DNA from: JAEHCY01 sp964519095
GTDB lineage: Bacteria; Pseudomonadota; Gammaproteobacteria; Chromatiales; Chromatiaceae
Length of the DNA: 25,168 nucleotides
Direction: 5' to 3'
NCBI GenBank assembly: GCA_964519095.1
Contig: CAZFHV010000021.1
Location: 1 to 25,168, forward strand
This document shows positions 15,398 through 22,840 of this stretch, one piece after another. Position 1 is the first letter of the stretch. Every line of letters begins with the position of its first letter. The notes below the pieces were generated by a model. That model was not told the DNA's origin and searched no databases. It saw only the letters and a list, made by a program, of their open reading frames with translations. The translations under genes and the position numbers were made by a program.

Positions 15398-16600
15398 TCA
15401 GCCCGGGCGGCCATCCACCCGCGGGCGCAGCAACATGGGTCCGTGCACGAACAGGAACAGCCCGAAGGCCAGCGTCCAGAGGAGTCCCGCGATCAGCACC
15501 CAGCCGGGATAGACCCTCGGCCAAACCATGGGCCCGAAGACCCGTGCGGCGGCGGCCACATTCAGCAGCACGAAGGCGAGGGTCATCGCCGGGGCGGCGC
15601 CCATGGCACGCCCCGTGTGCCCGAGGGTCACCCGCGCCATCATGCCGAGGGTCAGGGTACCGATCGCCCCGATGGTGAGGGCGTGCAGGGCCAGGTTGGA
15701 CGGGCCAAGACCCCAGGCTGCCGCCCCTTCCAGCACCAGGCCGAGGATCAGCCAGCCCAGCGCCGTATAGAGCACCCAGAGGATGGGGTTGCCCCAGATG
15801 GCCCGCTGGTACCAGCCCCCTAGCCGAACCATCTGCACCAGCGCCAACAGGACAGCCAGGGTTCCGACCAGCCCGCCCGGCGCCCCGACCAGCCGCACGG
15901 CGGCCAGCCCCAGCACCAGGGCGAAGGTGGCGCGCTCCACCCAGGGCCAGACCCGCGGCCTGCTGCCTGCCACCGCCCGCTCGGTGAAGAAGGGCATCAC
16001 TCGCCCCGCGATCCAGAGCACCAGCAGGATCAACAGATCCAGCATCAAATTGGTACCGGCTCGGGCCAGGGTCGCACCCAGCCCCAGGGCCTGTGCATGC
16101 ACCAGGGCGTTGGCGCCCGTCATGCCCAGCAGGAGCGGCAGGAACCAGCGATTGGTCCGGTTGCGTCCCCCCCATAACGATCGCACCAGGCCCAACGCGA
16201 CCAGCAGCAGAAAGGCCAGGTCGGTGACCGCGATCAGGAGGGGCGGTAGCGCGGGGAACCAGGGCAGCACCCGCCCGGCCAGCCAGAGCAGGGCCAGCCC
16301 CGCCAGGGGCGCCCCGACCGGGGTGTCGATGGAGGTCCAGTTGCGGACCGCGGTGAGCAGGAACCCCGCCACCACGGCGGTGGCATAGCCGAACAGCATC
16401 TCGTGGCTGTGCCAGCCGATGCGCCCGTAGTAGGCCTCGGGCGTGAGTCCGCGGTGCCAGAGCAGGGTCCAGGCCAGGACCAGGGCGACGGCCCCGAGTC
16501 CCGCGAGCAGGAAAAAGGGCCGGAAACCCAGGGCGAGCCAGGGAAACCTCGCCTGTTTCTTGAGCTCGGGCTCGGCCTCCGCGATGCGAATCTGCTGCAA
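15398..16600 (-). CDS. nnrS: NnrS family haem-copper membrane protein
   Basis: NnrS proteins are polytopic membrane proteins that bind haem and copper and protect cells from nitric oxide stress; they often sit beside denitrification genes. This one has about 12 hydrophobic segments and the conserved N-terminal region F-R-P-F-F-L, then W-H-S-H-E-M-L-F-G-Y with likely metal-binding His. A perfect AGGAGG at 16609-16614 lies eight bases before a TTG at 16600, so TTG is taken as start (400 aa). The GTG at 16609 would overlap that site and is less likely. An FNR/DNR box lies about 50 bases upstream. The prenyltransferase gene follows after 93 bases. Confidence 0.9.
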   Translation of the reverse strand: MQQIRIAEAEPELKKQARFPWLALGFRPFFLLAGLGAVALVLAWTLLWHRGLTPEAYYGRIGWHSHEMLFGYATAVVAGFLLTAVRNWTSIDTPVGAPLAGLALLWLAGRVLPWFPALPPLLIAVTDLAFLLLVALGLVRSLWGGRNRTNRWFLPLLLGMTGANALVHAQALGLGATLARAGTNLMLDLLILLVLWIAGRVMPFFTERAVAGSRPRVWPWVERATFALVLGLAAVRLVGAPGGLVGTLAVLLALVQMVRLGGWYQRAIWGNPILWVLYTALGWLILGLVLEGAAAWGLGPSNLALHALTIGAIGTLTLGMMARVTLGHTGRAMGAAPAMTLAFVLLNVAAAARVFGPMVWPRVYPGWVLIAGLLWTLAFGLFLFVHGPMLLRPRVDGRPG

Positions 16601-16647
16601 AACCGTCACCTCCTGTTGATAGGGTAGGGCCGAGGGAACGGTGCACC

Positions 16648-16661
16648 TTGATGGGGGTCAA
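16648..16661 (-). promoter_or_regulatory. FNR/DNR box upstream of nnrS
   Basis: TTGAT-GGGG-GTCAA differs by one base from the consensus. It lies between the divergent nnrS and regulator genes. For nnrS a -10-like TACCCT lies at 16621-16626, fitting a class II promoter with a very short leader. The palindrome could also affect the divergent regulator gene. Confidence 0.72.
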
Positions 16662-16884
16662 ACGGCGCACCGCCGTCAGATCTGGCGGTTTGCTCACACC
16701 AAGGATACCGTCCCTGGCACCCCCGGAGTTCGCGTCCGTCTTGTTCGGCGGGGGGCGAATAGGCTAGCCTCAGCGGAGGTGCGCGGCAAATGGGAGATCC
16801 TTCCCCCCGAGGCCCCATGAGCCGATCAAGGAAATGTCTTATCATTCAAGGCCAGATGACCCAGGTTTAAGGCAGTTAAGAAGC

Positions 16885-17628
16885 ATGGCGGTATCCATGA
16901 TCGAGGATCTGAAGAGCTGCTTCCTGCTGCAGCGGCTCTCCGACGCCCAGATCGAGCGGGTGGCCCAGCACTCCCAGCGCGGTCGGCTGCAAGAGGGACA
17001 GGCCCTGTTCAGCCAGGGGGACCCCGCGGAGCGCTTCTTTTTGGTGCTGCGCGGGCAGATCAAGCTCTATCGGCTCTCCCCCAATGGCAACGAGAAGATC
17101 ATCGAGATCATCGGGCCCGGCAACACCTTCGCCGAGGCCATGATGTTCCTCGACCGTCCCTCCTACCCCGTGTGTGCCACGGCCCTTACTCCCTGTGATC
17201 TGATCAGTATCGAGTCCAAGGACTTCCGCAGCATGCTGAGCGAGTCGGTGGGGACCTGCTTCATCCTGCTCGGTGACGTCAGCCAGCGCCTGCGGGGCCT
17301 GATCCGCCAAATCGACGAGCTGACCCTGCACACCGCCACCAACCGGGTGGCGGCCTTCCTGCTCAAGAAGTCCCGGGACGAGGGCAAGGAGTTCGAGCTG
17401 GAGGTGCCCAAGGGGGTGCTGGCCTCGCGGCTCTCGGTGAAGCCGGAGACCTTCTCCCGCATCATCAAGCAGCTCGGAGAGCGGGGAATCGTCTCGGTGT
17501 CGGGGAGCCGGGTGCGGGTGCTCAAGCTCGAGGCCCTCGAGGTCCTGGCGGAGGTCACCGGGCTCGAGGATTCGGCGGCTGCCACCTCCACCTACCCCTG
17601 CCCACCCATCAAGTCTAGCCGCGGCTAG
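16885..17628 (+). CDS. DNR-like Crp/Fnr family regulator (NO/anaerobic control)
   Basis: This 247-aa regulator resembles Pseudomonas DNR, the NO-responsive activator of nir, nor and nos genes. The effector domain (about residues 13-125) carries the hallmark G-N-T-F-A-E-A-M-M-F. A dimerisation helix follows at about 125-150. The DNA-binding helix-turn-helix is L-A-S-R-L-S-V-K-P-E-T-F-S-R-I-I, whose Glu, Ser and Arg are those that read TTGAT half sites. Only one Cys (C12) is present in the N-terminal region, so the four-Cys Fe-S sensor of FNR is absent and haem-based NO sensing is more likely. ATG at 16885 matches the usual family start; ATG at 16834 or 16897 are alternatives. It is divergent from nnrS and probably controls the boxes in this window. 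Confidence 0.85.
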   Translation: MAVSMIEDLKSCFLLQRLSDAQIERVAQHSQRGRLQEGQALFSQGDPAERFFLVLRGQIKLYRLSPNGNEKIIEIIGPGNTFAEAMMFLDRPSYPVCATALTPCDLISIESKDFRSMLSESVGTCFILLGDVSQRLRGLIRQIDELTLHTATNRVAAFLLKKSRDEGKEFELEVPKGVLASRLSVKPETFSRIIKQLGERGIVSVSGSRVRVLKLEALEVLAEVTGLEDSAAATSTYPCPPIKSSRG

Positions 17629-17648
17629 CCGGCGGGGCAGTGCCCGCC
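17615..17648 (+). terminator. Possible weak hairpin pair after the DNR-like gene
   Basis: A 14-base perfect palindrome (CTAGCCGCGGCTAG, 17615-17628) covers the stop codon. GGCGGG/CCCGCC arms at 17631-17636 and 17643-17648 follow. There is no U-tract. This is the only structure between the convergent regulator and DsrC-fusion genes. Confidence 0.3.
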
Positions 17649-17690
17649 AACCGGAGTGCCGCCCGACGCTCAAGCCATTTCCCACACCCC

Positions 17691-18363
17691 CTAATGCTCA
17701 CCCTTGGTGCGCAGAAGCCCTGCTAAGCGGTTGCCCTGCTTCTGGGGACCCCCGCGGGGGAAGATCCGGTGGAGATAGCGGTTGCTGCCGCGCTCCGGGC
17801 CCCACACCTGGCGGAAATGGCGGATGAGGTCTCGCACCTGGGCCTGGACGCCGTGCTGCTCGAAGTGGTCGCGCAGGAATCGGATCACCTCCCAGTGCTC
17901 CGCCGTCAGGGCCAGCCCCTCGACCGCCGCCTGGGCCCGCACGAAGTCCTCGGACCAGTCGCTCAGGTCCACCAGGTAGCCCTCGCTGTCCCGGTCGTTG
18001 CGCTTGCGGGCCTCGGCNNNNNNNNNNGAGGACCTCCCGCTCCGCCACCCTCAGGCTACGGGTCTGCATCTGGGCATAGGCCACGCTGCCCTGATGGCTA
18101 CCCCCGGGCGCGCCCTGCTCCTCCACCCCGCCGGAGGTGAGGGGAGACCAGAGGCCGATGCTCAGCTCCCCCTCGATCCGGCCATGGAACCGCGGGATGC
18201 CTTCCACCAGTACCTTACCGCTGGTGGGGGCGAGGTCGAAGCTCACCCAGCCGGCACGATCGGTCGGGGCACGCAGCGGTGCCCCCTGGTCGGGGATCAG
18301 CGCCACGTTAGCGCGCTTGACGGGCTCGCCGGTGGCCTTGATGAAGACGTGGATGCGGATCAC
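17691..18363 (-). CDS. DsrC/TusE-family protein with N-terminal beta-sandwich-like extension, broken by assembly gap
   Basis: Ten N at 18018-18027 interrupt this gene. As drawn, the two halves are in different frames; a true gap length divisible by three would join them. The 5' half starts at GTG 18363 (GAGGG about seven bases upstream) and encodes about 112 residues beginning I-R-I-H-V-F-I-K-A-T-G-E-P-V. It looks like a carboxypeptidase-regulatory-type beta-sandwich (A-N-V-A-L-I-P-D, then G-W-V-S-F-D-L). The 3' half is a DsrC/TusE domain: G-Y-L-V-D-L-S-D-W, E-H-W-E-V-I-R-F-L-R, G-S-N-R-Y-L-H-R-I-F-P. Both sulfur-carrier Cys positions near the C-terminus are lost (Q-G-N-R instead of Q-A-C-K, and a K-G-E-H end), so it cannot act as a normal persulfide carrier. 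Two separate genes are possible if the gap is larger than shown. An FNR/DNR box precedes it. Confidence 0.7.
18018..18027. other. Assembly gap (10 N)
   Basis: Ten undetermined bases. Ten is a common placeholder length, so the true size is unknown. It lies between the N-terminal and DsrC parts of the gene at 17691-18363. Confidence 0.99.
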
Positions 18364-18392
18364 GCTGGGGCCCTCGCTCCGTACTCGGTAAA

Positions 18393-18435
18393 AACCTAGT
18401 GCGTCGATCAGGAACCGGGCCTTGATCCACATCAA
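18393..18435. promoter_or_regulatory. Consensus FNR/DNR box in the divergent ubiT / DsrC-fusion promoter
   Basis: TTGAT-CCAC-ATCAA at 18422-18435 is a perfect consensus box. On the - strand TAGGTT at 18393-18398 fits a class II -10, giving a start near 18387 and a 24-base leader before GTG 18363. On the + strand the same rule puts the start near 18470, upstream of ATG 18519 of ubiT. One box could thus drive both genes. Confidence 0.75.
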
Positions 18436-18518
18436 GACCAACCGGACCCGCAATGGGCATCTTTAAGGATGCCCGCGTGATAGCATCCTCTCCCTTCGCC
18501 GACCCCGGACCCCCAGCC

Positions 18519-18998
18519 ATGCCCGACACCAGCCTGACCCTGCCGCGGCTGCCGCGTTTCCCGACCCCCCTGGCCATCCCCCTGGGACTCATCCCGGCCC
18601 GCGTCCACAGCACCGCCCTGGTGCTGGTGCTCAACCAGGTCTTTGCCAGGCCCCTGCGGGACGGCGAGTTGGACTTCCTGGAGGGCCGGCTGGTGGAGAT
18701 CCGCATCCTGGATGCGCGGGTCACCCTCCGCCTGACCCTGGGCGGCGGACGGCTGGAGGCGGGCCCTAGCGAGGGACCGGCGGACACCCACATCGAAGGC
18801 TCCGCCTTCGACTTCCTCTGCCTCGCCACCCGCCAGGAGGACGCGGACACCCTCTTCTTCAACCGCCGCCTGCGTTTCGGCGGGGATACGGAGCTGGGCC
18901 TGTACGTGAAGAACTTCCTCGATGGCTTTGAGCCGCCAGGGGAATTGGCCACGATCCTCGATGGGGTGGGGGGGCTGATCCGTCGCTTCGCCGGCTAG
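18519..18998 (+). CDS. ubiT: UbiT, SCP2-type lipid-binding factor of O2-independent ubiquinone synthesis
   Basis: UbiT is an SCP2-domain accessory protein that, with UbiU and UbiV, allows ubiquinone synthesis without oxygen. The protein (159 aa from ATG 18519) has the diagnostic family blocks D-G-E-L-D-F-L-E-G-R, A-T-R-Q-E-D-A-D-T-L-F-F-N-R-R-L, and G-D-T-E-L-G-L-Y-V-K-N-F-L-D. The N-terminus is hydrophobic and could bind lipid or membrane. ATG 18453 is in frame, but it lies upstream of the transcription start predicted from the FNR/DNR box, so 18519 is preferred although its ribosome site is weak. The gene converges on ubiV, 18 bases away. FNR control of ubiTUV is known in E. coli. Confidence 0.9.
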   Translation: MPDTSLTLPRLPRFPTPLAIPLGLIPARVHSTALVLVLNQVFARPLRDGELDFLEGRLVEIRILDARVTLRLTLGGGRLEAGPSEGPADTHIEGSAFDFLCLATRQEDADTLFFNRRLRFGGDTELGLYVKNFLDGFEPPGELATILDGVGGLIRRFAG

Positions 18999-19016
18999 GG
19001 CCGCCGGCGCAATCCC

Positions 19017-19934
19017 CTAGGCAGCGGCCCAGGTCTCCGCCGACATCCCGGGACGGCCGAACCAGTAGCCGTCCGCAGGTCCACCCGGCATCAGGCGCGC
19101 GAAGGCCTGTTTGGCCCTCGGCAGGTCCAGCTCGCCCTTCAGATAGGCGTCGAAGAGGGCCACCACCCGCTCGGTGTGGGCGGACTGGGGGCTGATGCGC
19201 AGCACCTCAACCCCCAGGTCCTTCAGCTCATCGAGCACCGGCAGCAGGTTGTAGGTGCGCGCCGACTGGGTCTGGATGCCGTTCAGGACCAGGAAGGACT
19301 GGGCGTCCTGGGTCTCCAGGAGCTGGCCATCCGGGTCGTCCAGGCAGCGGTATTGGCAATCGTCCTTGGGCAGATTGTGGGCCCGGGCGGTGAAGCAGCG
19401 GGCCGAGTAGGCCAGGGGCAGGCGGCCGTAGACGAACACCTCGGTCTCCACCCCGGCGGGACGCCCCGCCTGGAGGGCGGCCAGCGCCGTGCGCCCTAGC
19501 TCCACCGGCAGCACCCAGCGGCGCAGGCCCAGGCCCGCCAGGTAGGCGAGGGTGCGGGGGTTGTAGATGTTCACCGCGGTCCCGGTGACGAAAGGCCGGC
19601 CCTCCAGCAGGCCGATGGCCCCCATGTCGTTGGCCTCGACCAGGAACTCCCCGTTCTCACAGAGCCGGCGCAGGGTCTTGAGCTCCGCCTCCGCCTCCAC
19701 CAGGGCCAGGGTAGAGAGCACCACCTCCTTGCCCGCGGCCTTGAGCCGCCGGCCCAGCTCGATCCACTCCTCGGTGCGCAGGCTGCGCCGTTTGGAGCAG
19801 ACCGTCTCCCCGAGATAGACCAGGCTCACCGGCAGCTCCGCCACCCGCTCATAGAAGGCGAGCAGGGTCTCCCGGGGCCAGTAGTAGAGCACCGGTCCCA
19901 GTGCCAACCGAGGGGTAGGGACGGCGCCGGTCAC
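19017..19934 (-). CDS. ubiV: UbiV, Fe-S U32-family protein of O2-independent ubiquinone hydroxylation
   Basis: UbiV forms a heterodimer with UbiU that hydroxylates ubiquinone precursors without O2, probably using prephenate as oxygen donor. The 305-aa product shows G-P-V-L-Y-Y-W-P-R-E-T-L near the N-terminus, the 4Fe-4S ligands C46 (E-T-V-C-S-K-R-R) and the Cys in Y-S-A-R-C-F-T-A-R plus the pair in K-D-D-C-Q-Y-R-C, and V-L-N-G-I-Q-T. GTG at 19934 starts four bases after the ubiU stop; a TTG at 19907 would give an N-terminus closer to the E. coli protein. Neither has a clear ribosome site, consistent with coupling to ubiU. Confidence 0.92.
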   Translation of the reverse strand: MTGAVPTPRLALGPVLYYWPRETLLAFYERVAELPVSLVYLGETVCSKRRSLRTEEWIELGRRLKAAGKEVVLSTLALVEAEAELKTLRRLCENGEFLVEANDMGAIGLLEGRPFVTGTAVNIYNPRTLAYLAGLGLRRWVLPVELGRTALAALQAGRPAGVETEVFVYGRLPLAYSARCFTARAHNLPKDDCQYRCLDDPDGQLLETQDAQSFLVLNGIQTQSARTYNLLPVLDELKDLGVEVLRISPQSAHTERVVALFDAYLKGELDLPRAKQAFARLMPGGPADGYWFGRPGMSAETWAAA

Positions 19935-19938
19935 GGGC

Positions 19939-20934
19939 TCAGTGCCAGGGCCGGTGGAAGGCGCCCAGGGTGGTCTGGGTCCCCTCGGAGAGCCGGCCCA
20001 GGGTCCGGAGCCACTCGCCCTGGGCGGCGAATTGCCCGGGAGCCCGCTGGCAGGCATCGATGGCGGCGCGCCAAACCCGAGTCACCTCGGCCACATAGGC
20101 CGCATTCCTCTGACGTCCCTCGATCTTGATGGCCGCCACCCCGGCGGCGCGGAGCTCTGGCAGCAGCTCCAGGGTATTGAGGCTAGTGGGCTCCTCGATG
20201 GCGTGGAACAGGGACCCGCCCACCCGGTAGCGGCCCTTGCAGAGGGTCGGATAGCTGGCGGCCTCGTTGGGGGCATAGCGCTCGATGAGCACGCCCCCCA
20301 GGCGGGTCTCGGTACCCCGGGGGGTGTCGCGCCACTCCACCGCCTTCGCTGGCGAGCAGGCCCCCACGGTGTTGGGAGACTCGCCGGTGGCGTAGGAGGA
20401 GAGCAGGCAGCGCCCCTCCACCATCACGCACAGGGAGCCGAAGCCGAACACCTCCACCGGCACCGAGGTGTTCTCGATGAGGTGCTGCACCTGGCCCAGG
20501 GACAGCACCCGTGGGATCACCACCCGCCGGATCCCGAAGTGGCGCTGGTAGAAGTTGATGGCCTCGTAGCTCGTGGCAGAGCCCTGCACCGAGAGGTGGC
20601 GCGCCACCTGGGGGTGGCGCTCGGCGGCGTAGGCCATCACCCCCAGGTCGGCGATGATGAGGGCGTCCGCCGGCAGGGCCACCGCCCGGTCCACCGCCGC
20701 CTGCCACTGGGACCAGTGCTGACCCTGGGGGTAGGTGTTGATGGCCACGAAAAGCTTGACCCCGCGCCCCCGCGCATAGCTCGCCGCCTGGGCGAGGCTG
20801 CGTTCGTCGAAGTTCAGCCCCGCGAAGTGCCGCGCGTTGGTGGCGTCGCGAAAGCCCAGGTAGACCGCGTCCGCGCCGTTGTCCACGGCCGCGCGCAGGG
20901 AGGGCAGATTGCCCGCGGGACAGATCAGATCCAT
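19939..20934 (-). CDS. ubiU: UbiU, Fe-S U32-family protein of O2-independent ubiquinone hydroxylation
   Basis: This is the partner of UbiV. At 331 aa it has the same length as E. coli UbiU, and the four cluster ligands fall at the same positions: C169, C176, C193 and C232. It begins M-D-L-I-C-P-A-G-N, typical of U32-family proteins of this branch, and includes E-V-F-G-F-G-S-L-C-V and K-I-E-G-R-Q-R. GAGG lies eight bases upstream of the ATG. The gene is 14 bases after yhcC and four before ubiV. The reading frame stays open upstream into yhcC but that part is not the protein. Confidence 0.95.
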   Translation of the reverse strand: MDLICPAGNLPSLRAAVDNGADAVYLGFRDATNARHFAGLNFDERSLAQAASYARGRGVKLFVAINTYPQGQHWSQWQAAVDRAVALPADALIIADLGVMAYAAERHPQVARHLSVQGSATSYEAINFYQRHFGIRRVVIPRVLSLGQVQHLIENTSVPVEVFGFGSLCVMVEGRCLLSSYATGESPNTVGACSPAKAVEWRDTPRGTETRLGGVLIERYAPNEAASYPTLCKGRYRVGGSLFHAIEEPTSLNTLELLPELRAAGVAAIKIEGRQRNAAYVAEVTRVWRAAIDACQRAPGQFAAQGEWLRTLGRLSEGTQTTLGAFHRPWH

Positions 20935-20948
20935 CGCAGAGACCTCGA

Positions 20949-21896
20949 TCAGAGTGCGGCGGCCAGGGCCGGGGGACCTTCCCCCAGCCGGTGACCCTGG
21001 GCGGTGCCGCGGCGGCGCAGCTCCGCCTCGATGGCGTTGAGCACCAGCCACTTCTTGTTGCACCAGGCGGGGGCCAGCAGGATGTCCAGAGAGGCAGTGC
21101 CGGTGAGCCGGTGGAAGCGCACCTCCGGGGGGGTGCGCTCGATGAGATCGGCGGCCGTCTGCACGTAGGCCTCGAGACTGAGGGGCTGGTAGTGGCCCCG
21201 CCGCCACTCCCAGGCGAGACGGGTGTGGCGCACCACGTGCAGGGGGTGCAGCTTGAGCCCATCCACCCCCAGGGCGAGCACCCGCTGGAGGCTCGCGTGG
21301 GCCCGCTCGGGTCCCTCCCCCGGCAGACCCAGGATCAAGTGGGTGCACACCGGCAGGCCCCGGGCGCGGGCCAGCAGCAGGGCGGTGCGGTACTCGGCGA
21401 AGCCGTGGCCGCGGTTGACACGGGCCAGCGTGTCGTCGAAGGCGGACTGGAGCCCCAGCTCCAGCCAGACCTCGTAGCCCCGGTCGCGGATCCCGGCCAA
21501 GAGGTCCACCACCTCGGGCCCCACGCAATCCGGCCGGGTCCCCACCGAGATCCCGATCACCCCCGGCTGGGCCAGGGCCTGCTCGTAGAGGGCACCGAGC
21601 TGCTCCACATCCCCATAGGTATTGGTGTAGGCCTGAAGGTAGGCCAGGTAGCGCCGGGCCCCGGTGCGCCGCCCGACCACCGCCGCCCCCGCGGCGATCT
21701 GCTCCGCCAGGGGCGGGACCGCTCGGGAGCTGGGGTTGAAGGAGGCGTTATTACAAAAGGTGCAGCCGCCGGTGCCCTTGAGGCCGTCGCGGTTGGGGCA
21801 GCTGAAGCCGGCGTTGAGGGCGAGCTTGTGCACCCGCTGGCCGTGGCGGCGCAGCAGGTCCTGCCCGAGGGTGTGCACCCGATCCGCCAGGGTCAT
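20949..21896 (-). CDS. yhcC: YhcC-like radical SAM protein (TIGR01212 family)
   Basis: This 315-aa protein belongs to the Elp3-like radical SAM group called YhcC. The cluster motif is C33-x11-C45-x2-C48 (C-P-N-R-D-G then G-G-C-T-F-C-N-N), with Y-L-A-Y-L-Q-A-Y-T-N-T-Y-G and S-V-G-T-R-P-D-C-V typical of the family. The substrate is not established; related enzymes act on tRNA or other nucleic acid or protein targets. It heads a tight operon with ubiU and ubiV, which suggests an anaerobic role. No ribosome site is obvious before the ATG, and I found no FNR/DNR box directly upstream, only a -10-like TATGGT at 21930-21935. Confidence 0.88.
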   Translation of the reverse strand: MTLADRVHTLGQDLLRRHGQRVHKLALNAGFSCPNRDGLKGTGGCTFCNNASFNPSSRAVPPLAEQIAAGAAVVGRRTGARRYLAYLQAYTNTYGDVEQLGALYEQALAQPGVIGISVGTRPDCVGPEVVDLLAGIRDRGYEVWLELGLQSAFDDTLARVNRGHGFAEYRTALLLARARGLPVCTHLILGLPGEGPERAHASLQRVLALGVDGLKLHPLHVVRHTRLAWEWRRGHYQPLSLEAYVQTAADLIERTPPEVRFHRLTGTASLDILLAPAWCNKKWLVLNAIEAELRRRGTAQGHRLGEGPPALAAAL

Positions 21897-22014
21897 GGAA
21901 GCGCGGGGGCCGGGGGGAGGGTTGCAGAGACCATATCCCACAAGGTAGCCGAAAATCCCCCGGCATCCAAACGCCCCCCTGGATCCCCCTGGCCTGACGG
22001 GGCCGGCCGGTGCT

Positions 22015-22758
22015 TCAGTGGTACTGCTCGGTGGTGTAATGGCCCGGCTCCTGGCGGCGGTTGCGCCGCAGACCACGGGCCTCCAGCAGGGCCCTCATGT
22101 CCTGGATCATGTGGGAGTTGCCACAGAGCATCACCTGGCTGGTCTCGGGGGCAATGGCCAGGCCCAGGGTCTCCTCCAGGCTCCCGTCCGCCAGCAGGGC
22201 GGAGATGCGCCCGTGCGGCACCCCGGGCCGATGCTCCCGGCTGAGCACCGGCAGGAAGCGGAAGCGCTCGCCCCGCTCGGCAGCGAGCACCGCGATGCGC
22301 TCGGCGTAGCTCAGGTCCCGGGCGCTGCGCACCCCGTGCACCAGGACCACCCGCCCGAAGCGCCGCCAGGGCTCCTCGGTGCCCAGGATCGAGAGGTACA
22401 CCCCCAACGCTGTGCCCGTGGCGAACAGCCAGAGGTTCTCGGCATCGGCGACCTGCTCCAGGGTGAAGATGCCGCCCGCCTGAGCGCCCACCCAGACCCG
22501 GTCACCGGCATCCAGCAGGGACAGCCGGGGGCTCAAGGGGCCTTCCGGGACCTCGTTGAAGTAGATCTCCAGGGGCGACCGCTGGGGCGGGTTGACCAGG
22601 GAGTAGGGCCGGCCGATGCGCTTGTCGTCCAGGTCCAGGGCCACCTTGAGATACTGCCCGGCCCGGAACTCGGCCACCGGGGCCTCGATCTCCAGGGAGA
22701 AGAGCTGCTCGCTCCAGCAGCGCTTACGGATCACCCGGCCTTCCACCCACTCGGTCAT
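22015..22758 (-). CDS. fpr: Ferredoxin/flavodoxin-NADP+ reductase (Fpr type)
   Basis: Fpr (247 aa) is a cytoplasmic FAD enzyme that exchanges electrons between NADPH and ferredoxin or flavodoxin. The FAD-binding motif R-P-Y-S-L-V-N is at residues 50-56. The NADP-binding domain has A-T-G-T-A-L-G-V-Y-L-S and the late C-G-N-S-H-M-I-Q-D. The tail H-Y-T-T-E-Q-Y-H matches the bacterial subclass that ends with an extra aromatic near FAD. ATG at 22758 is favoured by AGGGCAGG upstream. It could supply electrons to the Fe-S proteins UbiU/UbiV or YhcC encoded downstream on the same strand, but the 118-base gap does not prove an operon. Confidence 0.92.
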   Translation of the reverse strand: MTEWVEGRVIRKRCWSEQLFSLEIEAPVAEFRAGQYLKVALDLDDKRIGRPYSLVNPPQRSPLEIYFNEVPEGPLSPRLSLLDAGDRVWVGAQAGGIFTLEQVADAENLWLFATGTALGVYLSILGTEEPWRRFGRVVLVHGVRSARDLSYAERIAVLAAERGERFRFLPVLSREHRPGVPHGRISALLADGSLEETLGLAIAPETSQVMLCGNSHMIQDMRALLEARGLRRNRRQEPGHYTTEQYH

Positions 22759-22840
22759 AGCCTGCCCTCGACGGCGACTCAGCACGGGTCCCCACGCCCG
22801 CGCCCACTAAGTGCCTACGGTGGGGCGGATTTCAAGAGGA

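Noticed and set aside
14201..15823. A 540-codon + strand frame opposite the prenyltransferase and nnrS genes.
   Set aside because: Its product is Gly/Gln/His/Arg-rich low-complexity sequence, as expected for the antisense of GC-rich membrane protein genes. The - strand genes have clear motifs. Similar long antisense frames at 12601-14070, 5028-6107, 6008-7105 and 9564-10523 were dropped for the same reason.
16816..16829. Possible second FNR/DNR box just before the DNR-like gene.
   Set aside because: ATCAA is present, but the other half (CATGA) does not fit TTGAT at the required spacing.
18453..18518. ATG 18453 as the start of ubiT.
   Set aside because: It lies upstream of the transcription start predicted from the FNR/DNR box, and the extra 22 residues do not match the family N-terminus.
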